DNA of 64,000 bases from Rapana venosa (GCA_028751875.1 CM054158.1:15845973-15909972); one strand, 5' to 3'; shown: positions 22,961-34,834, numbered from the stretch's first letter. Notes: a model not told the origin generated them from the letters alone. Made by a program: numbers and translations.

Positions 22961-23589
22961 TATGTTGATATGGTACTGAATGAAGCCTTTGCACTGATGC
23001 ATGGCTAACAGGGTGTGTTTCTCAGTGTTTGAGAGCGTATTTTTCAATTTTTGTGTTTTTTGTTCCCCTCTGCAGATGGGTTTACATACTTAGGCTAGGT
23101 GTTTGTGATTTTTCTCACTGTGTCGAATGCCTGGTTAGAAGGTTTTCTGTTGTATTATTAAGCTGTTTTGATATTACTGTTAATATACAATTTTTCATTT
23201 TCAGGTACATTTTTGAAAAGTTTTGTTTCCTGCTTTGTGTTTTTAACTGACTGTTGCTTGGTCCTGGTGACCCATTTCAGTTTAATCCTGCTTGCCTTGA
23301 ACAATTTCACTGAAACAGAATTCAAACGCTTCCTCACTCACCCAGCCAGTAGTGTTCGTGTTTCCAGGGAACTGACTAAGACAAGGCGCATGTACATTAG
23401 AGTGAGCTTTGTCCCACGTTGGTTGTACCCCCTACCCATAACAGAGTCAACATTTTAAACCTTAAGGATTCAAAAAACCCAACAAATAGACGGTACACAT
23501 GGCGAGATAATCTACTGAGGTCTTGTAGCTCATCTCTGCTCTCACTTCTGACATCACTGCCCCTACCACTGTAACCAAACACAACACCC

Positions 23590-23922
23590 TCTGATCTACC
23601 TGCTTCTTTTGTTTATGACTTTGACAAAATTTGTTCTGATTGCAATGTGTACCATGGTGTGCATGAAACTGCAAATGCTATAACTGGCCCAGTTCTTTCA
23701 CAATCTTCCACACCTGACTCTCAATCCAAACTTTTGTCTGCTCTACCACTCTCCACATCCCTACCATCTCCTTCATCCTCTTCCTCTGACAGTTATCCTA
23801 ATTCATCACAGTCATCATAAACCACTCTGCCTTCCACAAATCTTTTTTATATGTGCTTGTTCAATGTGCAATCTGTCTGTCCAGAGGGTAAAGCTGACCA
23901 AATTTCTGATTTCATCTCTGAC
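23590..23922 (+). pseudogene. CR1-like ORF2, N-terminal piece
   Basis: In one plus frame the piece reads PASFVYDFDKICSDCNVYHG, a serine-rich linker, a stop near 23,820, then LFNVQSVCPEGKADQISDF. The last part is the usual entry to the apurinic endonuclease of CR1/L2 elements (a strand with an N-V-x-S core, then a K-x-D segment). It is cut at 23,922 by the RTE insertion. Confidence 0.65.
23908..23922. repeat. Target-site duplication, left (RTE copy 1)
   Basis: gatttcatctctgac, identical to 27,187-27,201. The pair brackets the RTE-like element exactly and duplicates coding sequence of the CR1 host. Confidence 0.9.
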
Positions 23923-24204
23923 CTACTTGACTTACTTGACTTATGCCTCTTGGTTCCTTGGGGAACATAGGGCTGCAACAACACCCCTTCAACGAACTTG
24001 GTTTTGGGAGATCCTCTTCAGCTCGGCCCATGTCATTCCGGCTGCCTTCATTTCTTCATTAACACTTCTGCGCTAGGTCTCTTTTGGGCAACCAACTTTT
24101 CGCTTCCCTTGTGGATTCCAGTCAAGGGCCTGTCTGGTGACATTTGACGAGGGCTTTCGGAGTGTATAGTCGATCCATCCCCACTTCCTTTGTTTAATAA
24201 TGGA

Positions 24205-25556
24205 CTAGATTGGGGTTTGTCTGGTCCTGTCCCGCAGTTGTTTGTTGGATATGACTTCCGGCCACCTGATGTTGAGGATGTACCTGAGGCCTTTGTTGGT
24301 AAAAGACTGGAGTTTGTGGGAGTTGGTTTTTGTTACCCGCCAGGTTTCTGAACCATAAAGTAGGACCAATTTCACATTGGTGTTGTAGATCCAAATATTG
24401 TTTTGAAATGAGAGGGCTGTTGACCTCCAAATTGGCCGAAGGGTGTTGAAGGCATGACGGGCTTTGTTGATTTGGCACTTGATGTCTTCATCTGTTCCCC
24501 CATCTTTACTGACGACACTGCCCAGGTAAATAAACTTGGTGACTTCTTTGATGGTTTCTTGCTGCAGTCGCACTGGGTCATGTGTTTTGTTGTTCACCCA
24601 CATGATCTCTGTCTTTCCAATGTTGGTTTGGAGGCCAGTCTTTTCAGCTTCATCAGCAGCACGACAAAGCTTCTCTTGTGCGTCTTGTTGCCTGTGAGAG
24701 AGAAGGCTGATGTCGTCTGCGAGGTCCAGGTCTTCCAGCTGCTTCATGAGGGTCCACTGTATGCCGGTTCTCCTGCCTGCTGGGGCTTGCCACATTATCC
24801 AGTCAACCAACAGGAAGATGGTTGGCGACAACAGACAGTCCTGATGAACACTGGTCTGTACAGAGAAGGGTTCCGTCAGTTTCCCTTCATGGATGACTTA
24901 CAGGTGGCATCTTCATATAGCTGCTGGATGATGGTGATGAACTTTGGTGGAAAGCCATAGTGATGCATCAGTTTCCAAATGACATCACTGTCAACGCTGT
25001 CAAATGCCTTCTGGAAGTCGACAAAGACTGAATAAAGGGGGGACTGCCACTCCAGGGACTGCTTAATGATGATGCGCATTGTGGCAATTTGATCTGTGCA
25101 TGATCTGTCTTGCCTAAAGCCTGCCTGTTCATCCCGAAGTGTCTTGTCCAGTGCTGTCTTCAGTCTGTTTAGCATGATCTTTGTCAGCACTTTCCCTGGG
25201 ATGGACAGTAGCATGATTCCTCTCCAGTTGTTGCATGAGGATAGGTCCCCTTTCTTTGGCAGCTTTACGAGATGGCCTTTCTTCCAGTCTTCTGGTACAC
25301 TCTCTTGCTCCCAGATCTTGTATAGGAGTGGGTATAACATCTCAGTGGAAATTTGGATGTCTGCCTTCAGTGCTTCAAGTGGTATACCATCTGGGCCTGC
25401 TGCTTTGCCTGATTTGAGTGACTTGATGGCTTTGGTGATCTCATTCTTGGTAAGGGGGCGGTGTTGATGCCAAGGATTTAAGTAGGTGGGGGGATGATGT
25501 CTGGCGGCATGGGTGGTGCAGGTCTGTTGAGCGTTTCTTTGAAGTGCTCTGCCCAT
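24205..25556 (-). pseudogene. RTE-like reverse transcriptase
   Basis: The frame 25,556-24,876 carries KSGKAAGPDGIPLEALK, WRGIMLLSIPGKVLTKI, QAGFRQDRSCTDQI and the first catalytic aspartate in VFVDFQKAFDSVD. After a break, 24,831-24,205 carries the paired aspartates in LDLADDISLLS, then FIYLGSVVSKDGGTDEDIK and LLYGSETWRVTK. Thus all three catalytic acids are still encoded, although a stop and frame change at 24,876-24,831 separate the first from the other two. The end of the protein near 24,205 runs into NKQLRDRTRQTPI. Confidence 0.85.
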
Positions 25557-26960
25557 CCTGCTCTCTGGTCCTCCTCACCTGGAATGGTATTGCCATTCTT
25601 ATCTTTGGCAGGGCAGCTAGGTTTGTTGTTTTTTCTGAGAGAGTTTTTGTGATCTCATAGAGTCTCTTCATATTTCTTTGGCCTGCTGCAGTCTCTGCTT
25701 CCTGAGTCAGTTCCTCAGTGAATTTTCTCTTGTCTCTTCTTGCATTTATCTTTACTGCCCGGTTTTTGTCCCAGTAGCATGCTTGTTTCTTTTCTTGATC
25801 TTGTGTTTGGTTGATCTGATCTTTCAGCTGTTTTCTCTTGGTGATCAGTGCCCATGTTTCTGTTGTCAACCACTCCTTGTATTTTCTTGTTTTCTTTCCC
25901 AGTACTGTTTGGATTGTTGTCTTCCAGGTCTCATGCAGACTCTGCCATTGCTCTTTGACTGTTTCCTCTGGCAGCTGGGAAAGCACACTGAAGTTGTTCC
26001 TCAGTTCGAGCCTGAATTCTATTTTTTCTCTTTCCTTCAGGCTTTGCATGTTGAACTTGTGTGATGGCCTTCCTGCCTGGTCGATGTAGGCTTTGAGCTT
26101 GGTCTTGAGGATGGCAAAGACAAGATGATGGTCTAATGCTGCATCTGCTCCGTGCTTCACTCTGACATCATGCAGGCTCCTTCTCCACTTTCGCCCGATG
26201 GTGATGTGGTCAATCTGGCTTTCTGTCTTGCTATTGGGGGAAGTCCATGTGGTCTTGTGGACCTTTTTGTGGGGAAAGATGGTGCCTCCAATGACCAGGT
26301 TGTTGAACATGCAAAATTCTGTTAAAAGTTCTCCGTTTTCATTTTGTTCTCCAGTGCCATGTCTGCCCATGATCAGTTCTCTGTTTGTGTTGTCTGTACC
26401 CACTTTGGCATTCATGTCTCCCATTAGTATTTTTAGGTCCCTCTTTGGTGCTTTGTCCATGATGGTCTGGACTTGTTCAAAGAAGTTTTTCTTTATCTTC
26501 TTACTCTGCTGTATTTGTTGGAGCGTAGCACTGAAGGATGGTAACCTTTCTGCCTTTTGAGTTGAAACGTGCTGTGAGGATCCATGGGGACACTGGTTCC
26601 CAGGACAGCAGTTCTTGCATTGCTTCGGGTCTCATCAGCAGTGCTACTCCATGTGTGTGGGGCTGGCCTTCTTCTTGTCCAGAGTAGATGATAGTGTATC
26701 CACTCGCAAGTTTTGTCTGCCCAGTTCCATTCCATCTGGTCTCACACAGGCCAAGGATCTTTAGGTTGTACCTGTGCATTTCTCTACTCACCTGTGCTGT
26801 TTTACCAGTTTCGTACAGGGTTCTGATGTTCCAGGTCCCTATCCTGGTTGTTGACTTGGTTGTTAGAAGCACTGTCTTCCCGAAGGCTTTCACCTGCACG
26901 TGTCATAGGCTGTACCAGAGAGGACTCTTCCCCAACCATGTCGCTCATAAGAGGTAATGT
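25441..26960 (-). pseudogene. RTE-like endonuclease domain
   Basis: Minus-strand frames at 26,899-26,501 and 26,460-25,441 together cover an exonuclease/endonuclease/phosphatase-type nuclease. Its entry RIGTWNIRTLYETGK, the glutamate-bearing ILGLCETRWNGTG, the metal site MGDMNAKVG, and the late SQIDHITI and AALDHHLVFA (Asp-His pair) are all visible. These are the catalytic motifs of APE-type LINE endonucleases, which nick the target. The frame shifts between 26,501 and 26,460, near the start around 26,880, and again near 25,560 before the RT. A leader reading in another frame (27,044-26,880, HPGPPGWGLCIG) belongs to its 5' region. Confidence 0.8.
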
Positions 26961-27186
26961 TGCAGTTTCCGTAACAGAAGAGTTTTTAAGTGAATGGGTT
27001 GTTAGCCCAATGCACAACCCCCAACCTGGAGGACCAGGGTGCACAGTTTAGTCTGTCTCCTCCCCCACAGACCTGTTGAGCATGGTTGAACCTGCCAGAG
27101 GCTGAAGACCCTGCTCACATAGCTCTGGGGGTCATTGAAGCACGCAAGCTATCCCACCACAACAAGGTGACACACCATCCAGACAA

Positions 27187-27201
27187 GATTTCATCTCTGA
27201 C
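27187..27201. repeat. Target-site duplication, right (RTE copy 1)
   Basis: gatttcatctctgac, an exact copy of 23,908-23,922. CR1 reading resumes here. Confidence 0.9.
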
Positions 27202-29504
27202 AGGAATATTAATACCACATTTCTCACGAAACCTGGTTAAAACCACATGGTTATGAACCCATAATAAAACAAATGACACCACCTAGTTATAAAACTCTTT
27301 CTTTCTCCCCCACCCTCCCGTGGAAGTGGCATTACTATTGTTTATAAAGACACACTTGAACCTGCTCTTTCTTTCTGTCACTCACTTCCTTTCTCACCAG
27401 AGTCCTTTGAAGTCTGTGAACTCAACCTCACACACCTGGCCACTCTACTACTTTCTGCTGTCTTTACCATCCATCTCCAAGCCATAAGAATAATCTGACA
27501 TCGTCTTTCTTCCATCAAGAGTATCAGTCACACCTAGATCACTACAGCCTATCTCCCAGAAAGCTTATTTTTCTTGGGGACTTAAACTTCCACTTTGACG
27601 ACCTGTATTCTCCTAATGTCAAATGTCTTTCTCTTTCTTTGTCAAAGCACTCTCTTTCACAGCTAGTAAATGAAACAACACACAGATCAATACATATCTT
27701 AGACTGGCTCATTATTGATTTTTCACAAGATTTCGTCTCATCTGTATCTATCACTGATGAACTACTTTCTGATCATTCTGCTGTTCTTTTCTCCCTCAAC
27801 ATGATAAAACCTATAAGATCAGAAAGAAGAAGTATGTCACCCATCAGAATCTCAAGGCCATAGATATTGAAACTTTCTCTACACAAGCTGCTGAACACTT
27901 ATCACTAACCTCTGATAACACTGACCCCTGGAAACACTACTATAGTGTTCTCAGCCAACTGCTTGATGAGCACGCACCTCCCACTGACTGACAGGCCCTG
28001 TGCACCATGGTACACCCATGACATCCTGGTTGCAAAGGGCAAACGCAGGCAACTAGAGCAGCAGTGGCGAAAAACAAAAATGGAAATCAACAAGCAGCTC
28101 TTGTGAAAACAAGTAAACAAAGTCAAATCTTTAATTCTTTCAAAAAAACCAAAGTACTACTTTTCTCAAGTTCTGGAGGCCATGTCAATGAAATCTCTCT
28201 TTTCCCTCACATCTACTCTTCTTGGATCTGTGAACGCTAACCCTCTGCCTTCCATCCACAACCACTCTGAACTTCCTTCTATATTTTCTGCATTCTTTTC
28301 TGACAAAATCCATAACATCTGTTCCAGATTGGATCAGACTCCTTTACAGCCTGGACTTCCTGATCTCCAATTCACTGGTACTCCTCTCCTTTTCTCTCAT
28401 CCAACAAGTGAGGAAGAAATCACGACAATTCTGAAAGGAATGACTATAATATCAGGTAACCCCGATCCCATACCTGCTTCTCCTTTGTACAGTGCCTACC
28501 ACAACTTATACCCGATATCACGAAAATAGTAAACTCATCTCTTGTTTCAGGAAATATTCCATCAGCTCTCAAAACTGCAATAGTTATACCTCTACTAAAA
28601 AAGCATGACTTTGACCCTAACATTCTGAAGAATTATAGACCTGTTTTCAACCTACCTTTCATCTCTAAAGTCCTTGAAAAAGTAGTTCTAAAACAGCTCA
28701 ATAACTACCTTCTCTCCAACAGTCTTCTTCCTGAGTTTCAGTATGCCTATCCCTCAACCATAGCACTGAAACTTCCCTAGTCCACTCTTTAAATTTACAC
28801 ACTTCTACTTGCTTCTGACTGGTGGAAAATCTCCTTTCTCACCATACTTGACTTTTCTGCAGCCTTTGACACTATTGCCCACTCAATTCTTCTCTCCCGT
28901 CTTCAAAAAATGAAGGTGCTACTGGCACAGACCTCTCCTGGTTCAATTCATACCTTACTAACCAATTCCAGATAGTTGCAGTAAGCAAGATGCAGTCAAT
29001 ACCTGCCAAACTGGAATGTGGTATCCCGAAGGGATCAGTTGTGGGCCCTATTCTTTTTACTTTCTATACTGCTCCACTATCACATATAATAAACAGTCAT
29101 CATATCAACTATCATGACTCTCAGAATCAAAGTAGTGTTACATCTGAAAATCTGCCTTCCCTCTTGACAAATATGGCCTACTGCTTTCGAGATATTAAAA
29201 ACTAGATGATACAGAACAAGTTATATTTAAATGCAGATAAAACCAAAGCCATGCTTGTAGGGACCAAACACAAACTCTTTCATTACAACTTCAATAGAAC
29301 TAGGCATTTCATCAGTCCCTCTATCCACTGTTGTGAAGTATCAAGGAGTTGTTATGACAACACACTGTCTATGATAAAAATTAATCACCAAGACCTGCTA
29401 ATCCTGCTACTATCAATTACAGCCTATTAGTGTAATTCAAAAATAATGTCCACTGATGCAACATCCAAACTTGTTGCATCCCTTATTCTCTCAATTGTGG
29501 ACTA
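27202..29504 (+). pseudogene. CR1-like ORF2, endonuclease to RT
   Basis: Endonuclease remnants read GSGITIVYKDTLEPAL (about 27,320), LIFLGDLNFHFDDLYSP (27,570) and LLSDHSAVLFSLN (27,765), the last two holding the metal- and histidine-bearing motifs. RT pieces read VIPLLKKHDFDPN then KNYRPVFNLPFISKVLEKVV (28,590-28,690), LDFSAAFDTIAHSILLSRL (28,850-28,905), and [20 protein letters not shown] (29,017-29,080). The FYAD part of the catalytic FYADD motif is deleted at about 29,115. The reading ends at LILSIVD, cut at 29,504 by the second insertion. Several stops and shifts are present. Confidence 0.8.
29496..29504. repeat. Target-site duplication, left (composite LINE)
   Basis: tgtggacta, repeated at 38,786-38,794. 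Together they mark the edges of the 9.28-kb insertion. Confidence 0.85.
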
Positions 29505-29718
29505 GGGAGGCTGATCATGTAATTTGAAGGAGAAGACGTGCAGAAATTGCTCTAGTATTTTTGTGAATTAGTAACTAGTTTTAAGCGGCCTTAGTTTTTC
29601 ATTGTTTTCATACAGTTAGATAAGGAGGATGGGAATAAGTTGCAGTTGTACATGGCTGTCTGTGGGACATTTGGGGCAGTATTTGCCTGTTTCATGTTGA
29701 AATGAGCAGAATTTAAAT

Positions 29719-29930
29719 CGGCGATGCGAACATCCATCCTGACACTAAAAAGCAGCAAGATTATGATCATGTTAGGACAGACCTTCACCTATCTCTTCTG
29801 GGGGGTGGCCTTTTGCTGTGGTGTGGTGATGTGGAGACAAACCCCGGACCCCCCTCCCCTAAATCTGCTGGCCAAGGACGAAAGCTGAGGCAAACCAGCC
29901 TGAAAGAGTGGTGCTGGTGGTCATAGCACC
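29719..29930 (+). pseudogene. LINE ORF1 start with 2A-type ribosome-skipping peptide
   Basis: A plus frame reads LLLWCGDVETNPGP, with GDVETNPGP at 29,825-29,851, the invariant D-V-E-x-N-P-G-P core of 2A peptides. At 2A sites the ribosome skips the last glycine-proline bond, releasing the upstream peptide while translation goes on. Hydrophobic leucines precede the core as usual. Known APE-type LINEs carry such motifs near an ORF N-terminus. Here no methionine remains in this frame upstream of the motif (a stop lies near 29,718), while an adjacent frame has ATGs, and a stop follows at about 29,926, so a frameshift or decay is likely. Confidence 0.8.
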
Positions 29931-29972
29931 ATCAAAGGAAAAAGTGCACAGAAAACTAAAGTAAGTGCAGAT

Positions 29973-30606
29973 GTGGCTGCCAGTACACCTATAACCATTC
30001 ACTGCAGACAGGAGTCCTCTCCTACAGTGGCTCCTGAGGAAACATTTACCATGATGATGGCCAAGATGGAGAAAGTGGAGAACTTATTAAAGACAACAAC
30101 AGAGAGTATGAAGAATGAAATACAAATGTTGAAAAACAGTGTTGATGCCATAAAAGAGGAAATGTGTTATATTAGACAAGACAGGAACAATCTTAGGACT
30201 GAAAATTTAGAGTTGAAACTATCAAATACAAAACTAATGGACAGGGTGGAAAAACTAGAAAAGAGAGTAAATGGTCAAGACGGAACAACATCATTGTTCA
30301 TGGCATGGAAAAGAAAAGTAATTAGACTGGAGCTGATTTCGAAATGGTTGTGAAAAATCTTCTTTTGGAAAAAATGGATGTAGCAGATGTCAAGTTTGAT
30401 AGAGTGCACAGGATAAATTCTAAACTCAACTCTCCCATTATTGCCAGGTGTTGTTTTTATCAAGATAAACTTAGGATATTGAAAGCAAAAACTGGTCTGA
30501 AAGGTTCAAGGATTTTTGTAGACAATGATTTTTCCCAAACTGTTAGGGATATTAGCCACAAACTGACCCCATACTTGAAGAGTGCTAGGGCAGACAGAAA
30601 AATGTG
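29973..30606 (+). pseudogene. LINE ORF1: coiled coil and RNA-binding C-terminus
   Basis: The first frame (29,973-30,353) has a long heptad-like segment, EKVENLLKTTTESMKNEIQM onward to KLMDRVEKLEKRV, a predicted coiled coil of about 85 residues. After a shift at about 30,300, the second frame (30,344-30,607) reads VKFDRVHRINSK, ARCCFYQDKLRIL and RIFVDNDFSQTVRD. These fit the RRM-plus-C-terminal domain of L1-type ORF1 proteins (arginine-rich strand, then the IF-x-D-x-F/S turn). Such proteins trimerise and bind the element's RNA. One frame break separates the two parts. Confidence 0.7.
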
Positions 30607-30723
30607 AGAATGGTCTTTGATCATTTGATCATTAATGGTGAAAGAATGACCCTAAATAATCTGCAAAGAAGAGAATAGCTTGTGGCGCCCATACACTCCT
30701 CTTCCGAAGTCTCAATTCACAGG

Positions 30724-31166
30724 GTAGGAAAAGTAAACAGAGAGGGTCACTCCCCTCAGTTAGACACTCACCTAATAGGGCTTTCCCTGTGAAGTGAGAC
30801 ACATCGCCATGAGCAGGGCAAGACAAAGACAGGCCTAGGCAGAACACCAGCTGGCCATGAGTGTTGTAGGTAAAGGTAAAAGGTAAGGAGTCCCTTAACC
30901 TAAAAGGGTCGTAGGGACGAGGTGTCAAGACCTCACTTCTCTAGGCCAGAAATTTGGGAGGGGCGCCCATCTCCTCTCCCTCGCTGTTTTAAAACCTTTC
31001 CCCTACCCTAAGAGGCAGGTCCCCCCATTTACAGCTGGGTGAACTGGGGAAAAACTGTACTGGAAGCCAAGGCGGCAAACGCCCACCCATCTACGGTAAC
31101 CATGCTCGATGCGCTTAACTTGGCTGGGGGAAAGCGAGTGCTCTGACCACTGAGCTATCCCGTCCC
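30724..31166 (-). mobile_element. SINE family 2, with 11-bp target-site duplication
   Basis: The minus strand starts ggggacgggatagctcagtg at 31,166, a tRNA-like A box, with a B-box-like cgagcatgg further on. The insertion is bracketed by caattcacagg at 30,713-30,723 and 31,167-31,177. A distorted plus-strand sister is at 54,049-54,345. It sits between ORF1 and ORF2 of the host LINE. Confidence 0.85.
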
Positions 31167-31288
31167 CAATTCACAGGAGTGTTGTAACAGGTTTTTTTAA
31201 TAAAAAGCCTTCTTTAATTGCTGTTGAAAGCATAAATGCCCTGTCTTGTCATGTCAATGTAATTGGTGAAAGTGTCAGTCTAGATGGT

Positions 31289-32460
31289 GTGGATCAGTTG
31301 AATTGTAGCAATACAGATAAAACAAAAATAACCTTTTCATTTTTGTCTTGGAACATAAATGGATTGTTGTCAAAACTGTCTGATAGAAATTTTGTATCTT
31401 ATGAGTGTAGCTTTGATTTTATATGTCTGACAGAAACGTTCCGGAAAATGTCCAGCCAGATGTTTTTATTGGCTATAAGGCCTTCTGTAAGTTGGCAGTT
31501 AAAGTTAGCCATCAAGGGAGTCGATCTAGTGGATTAGTTTGTTTAATAAGGCATGAGTTAACTGCCCTTGTGAATTGTTTAGATGTTCCATACCCTAATA
31601 TTTGCACTTTTCTCTGTGACAAATCTCTGTTGTGTACAGAAATAAATGTTTTGCTTGTATGTGTGTATATCCCACCTGAAGGTTATCCTTTTTATAACAT
31701 GTTTGACAATTGTAATTGAATTGCTATTTTAGAAGAATGTTTAGTAAATTGTGTGGTGACACTAGATGAAGTAGATATAATACTATGTGGATACTTAAAC
31801 AACAGGACCTCAAACTTTTCTTGTCAGCATTTAGAAAATGACTTTAGTTCTGATGTCCAAAGTAACAGTATGTCTCTCAGCAGCAATCCTAATTCTGAAG
31901 ATTCTGTTATTAACAATTATGGTAAATTAGTAATGAATATGTGCACTGGTCTTAGTTTACAAATTCTAAATGGTGTATGTAATCGTGACCAACAAGGACG
32001 CTATACATACATCTCTAAAGGAGGATGTAGTGTTATTGATTATTTTTTTAGTGTCAGATGATTTGTTCTCTCAGATATTTTACTCATGTGGTTTGTTTGT
32101 TGCCGAGCATTCTGATTCCAATCACCTTTCCTGTTGAATTATATATTAATCCAGTATATAATACAGGTGTAGAAACTGAGGAGCCATCTGCTATGAAAAA
32201 GTTTTTATGGGATGAAAACAAACTCTCAGTTTATAAAGAAAATCTCCACAATGTGAACATGTGTAATTTTTTTGTAAATGCCTTTCAAATGATTGATGAG
32301 AATATTAATGAAGCTCTAGATTTGTTTAATGGTTTCATAAAAGCTAGTGCTGAATGTATGAAGAAACAGGTACATATCAATAAAGGTCCATAAAATGATA
32401 CTTGGTTTGATAATGAATGTAAAAGTATGAAATATAAGGTCAGAAAACTTTAGAAGACTT
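31289..32460 (+). pseudogene. LINE ORF2 endonuclease domain
   Basis: Reads FSFLSWNINGLLSKL (entry strand with the metal-binding asparagine), then FDFICLTETF with the catalytic glutamate, then after a shift SGLVCLIRHEL, LLVCVYIPPEG, DIILCGYLNNRTSNF and VIDYFFSV. The GDFN-type site appears as CGYLNNR, so the catalytic aspartate is lost. After 32,061 a new frame continues to the linker (KKFLWDENKLSVYKENL). The endonuclease nicks target DNA for target-primed reverse transcription. Two or more shifts are present; the linker is cut at about 32,528. Confidence 0.75.
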
Positions 32461-32527
32461 TCCAATAAACATTAAGAAACAGGACAAAAAACGTGTACTG
32501 TGTCACAAGAAAGGAATATAAAGGCAT

Positions 32528-33810
32528 GTGTGACCTGCCCAAAAGCAAGGATAGAGGCAGGGTAGGGAAAGAGTGAAACACACACAATTTTTAGCAACAG
32601 CAAGTCATGGCAACATGTGTGTACAGCAACCAGGCAAAAGAAGACTCAGGGAAGACAGCATCTTTGGTTGTCACCTCTTTATTCAGCCCTCCAGTACATC
32701 TACTGCTGTGTGGATGGATGGTCTCTCTAGTCCTCTCTCTCTCCTTCTCCCTGCTCTGTCTCTAGCCACCCTAACCACCCCTCTATATATACCCACCAGG
32801 AGAACTGCAAAGACAGCACCAGCACACTGGGAGCAGTTTCAGCAGATTTGGCCCAAGGTGAAGGAGATTTTGTGTTTTCTCATGCAGCTTCGGTGGTGTT
32901 ATCTTGCTCTCTGCCTAACAAAACTAGACATATTATATATCAAAATAAACTAGAAAGTACAAGCTTTAAGATGCATTATTGCATTTTGCACAAAAATTAT
33001 TTAACTGCAAACTATTAGCAATTAAAGCCTCCAACTAGATACACTTTTAACAACTGCACACTATAACTTTCGGTAATAAAACATTAAAACTTCAACAAAA
33101 CTTAATACTTTATGACTAGAAAAAGAAGGATATGCACCACAGTTTGTATACATATACATATTGTTAACCACAGAAGTCCATGAGAGGAGATATTCATAAT
33201 TAACCAGTGGTGCAAAAACACAGTTTCTGGTTTGCTTGCACCCAAGCAAACTTCTTAAAGCTGTTCTTATGATCATATGATCGAAAATATTATGATCTCT
33301 AATACTACAAATTATCCATTCTAACATCTTCCAATCTTATATTTATTCATAACGAAACCCAAAACATACCATACATTTGTATTTTTATGTCTGCATTTGA
33401 TAGAATTTAGTTGACAATTCACAACAAAGAACAGCAGTTAACTAACTTTTAGAACTCACACATCATGTACACCTTACACCTTACAATCTACTACTACTTA
33501 ATATGAGCTGTTTTATTGATCTAAATAAAGTTTATCCCACCTGTTCTTCAATCATTCAATAATTATGATTTTTTAAAGATTTCTTAAATAAAAACTAGAA
33601 CGCTTTTCTAGCCTTAATATTTGGGCACATACATACCTATACCTATATGATGCAATAGATGAAAAATATTGATTTACAACAAAAACAGAGAACTTTCATT
33701 GTGGTTGAAATGAATGAGTCAAGATCAGTATTTCAACAATCATATCTATAAATATAAGCAAACAATATGACTTAATAAAGTTATTATTATTGATTTTCTT
33801 TCCTAGATAA
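32528..33810. other. Unidentified insert within the LINE
   Basis: This part interrupts ORF2 between KEYKGM and LEQKKKQYN. It contains cctctttattcagccctcc, a TATA-like ctatatataccc at 32,782, and A/T-rich sequence after 32,930. An LTR is conceivable but I find no partner. The right part of the same insertion is a CR1 fragment and 34,835-35,166, also unassigned. Confidence 0.4.
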
Positions 33811-33969
33811 TAATGATAATAATAATATATGGAATTTATATAGCGCTGAATCTTGTAAAAAACAAACAAATCCAAGCGCTTGCACTCAATCATTTACAGG
33901 CATGCAACTCTCCTTAAACATAATGAACAACAGATTTCAAATCCATGCGTACCAGCACACATACACACA

Positions 33970-34000
<31 letters not shown>

Positions 34001-34834
34001 GAACAACACTTAGAAGGTGAAAGATGCTGTTGAAAATTAGGGACAGATATGTGGGGGGAAAGTCTCATGTAGGAAATAAGTGTGTTTTGAGGCTGGATTT
34101 GAAGGTATCAAGTGAAGGCTTTTGGCAAAGTGAAAGAGGGAGGTCATTCCAGGTGGATGGACCAGAAACAGAGAAGGAGCGATGGCCAACAGTGGTTTGT
34201 TTGAATCTGGGTGTTCGAAAGCACAATGTATCTGCAGTATCTGCGGCTGAACGAAGGGATGGGATGGAGTGTACAGGTGAAGACAGTTACAGAGATAAGA
34301 GGGTGCAGATTTGTGGAGACATTTGAAACAGAGGTTATTGATCTTATACTCCAGTCTTTGTGAGACAGGCAGCCAGTGAAGTTTTGTATTGTTGAAGAGA
34401 GTGGATAGATGATGCTGGTAGGCCAGTCAAAAGAGAATTACAGTAGTCTAAACGTGAAAGAATGAGAGATGTGATAAGCTTGGAAGTTGCATCAGTGGAC
34501 AGATATAAGTTGTAACTTGTTCTGAGTCATCCAGTTTTGAATGTCTTGAAGGCAGTAGGACATATTTGTCAGGAGGGAAGGCAAGTTTTCAACAGTATCA
34601 CTGCACTGAAGCTGAGTATCATTGGCATAGAAATGATGAGCAATATGGTGGTTGTTTATAATATGTGAGAGTGGGGCAGTAAAGAGAACAGGGCCCAGGA
34701 CTGATCCCTGGGGGACTCCACATTCCATTTTGACAGGTTTTGATTGAATTTTGTTTACAATAACTTTCTGGAATTGGTCTGTGAGGTATGAAGTAAACCA
34801 TGTGAGGGCTGTGCCATTAATACCAAACATAGAT
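33811..34834 (-). mobile_element. CR1-like LINE, 5'-truncated, with complete 3' end
   Basis: On minus: RT from GINGTALTWFTSYLTDQF (34,825), [15 protein letters not shown] (34,720), catalytic region FYANDTQL (34,610-34,635), then the C-terminus, a 3' UTR with a CA/GT tract (33,958-34,002) and the tail gattcagcgctatataaat (33,838-33,857), ending in ATT repeats at 33,810-33,835. The catalytic pair reads N-D in place of D-D (codon 34,621-34,623). It is the cleanest 3' end of this family in the window and the reference for the other copies. Confidence 0.85.

Larger units (their letters stand above)
23923..27186 (-). mobile_element. RTE-like LINE, apparently full length
   Basis: A 3,264-bp minus-strand element bounded by a perfect 15-bp duplication. 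From its 5' end (27,186) it has a short leader, an endonuclease, an RT and a C-terminal segment. Its 3' end is short tandem words related to acttacttg at 23,923-23,945. Four or more frame breaks make it inactive. Length, single ORF with endonuclease, and short tandem-repeat tail suit the RTE clade; naming the clade is inference. A 5'-truncated sister copy is at 35,715-36,657. Confidence 0.8.

Noticed and set aside
24454..26560. Plus-strand frames of 80-168 residues opposite the RTE element
   Set aside because: They are antisense shadows of the minus-strand RT and endonuclease; they lack domains.
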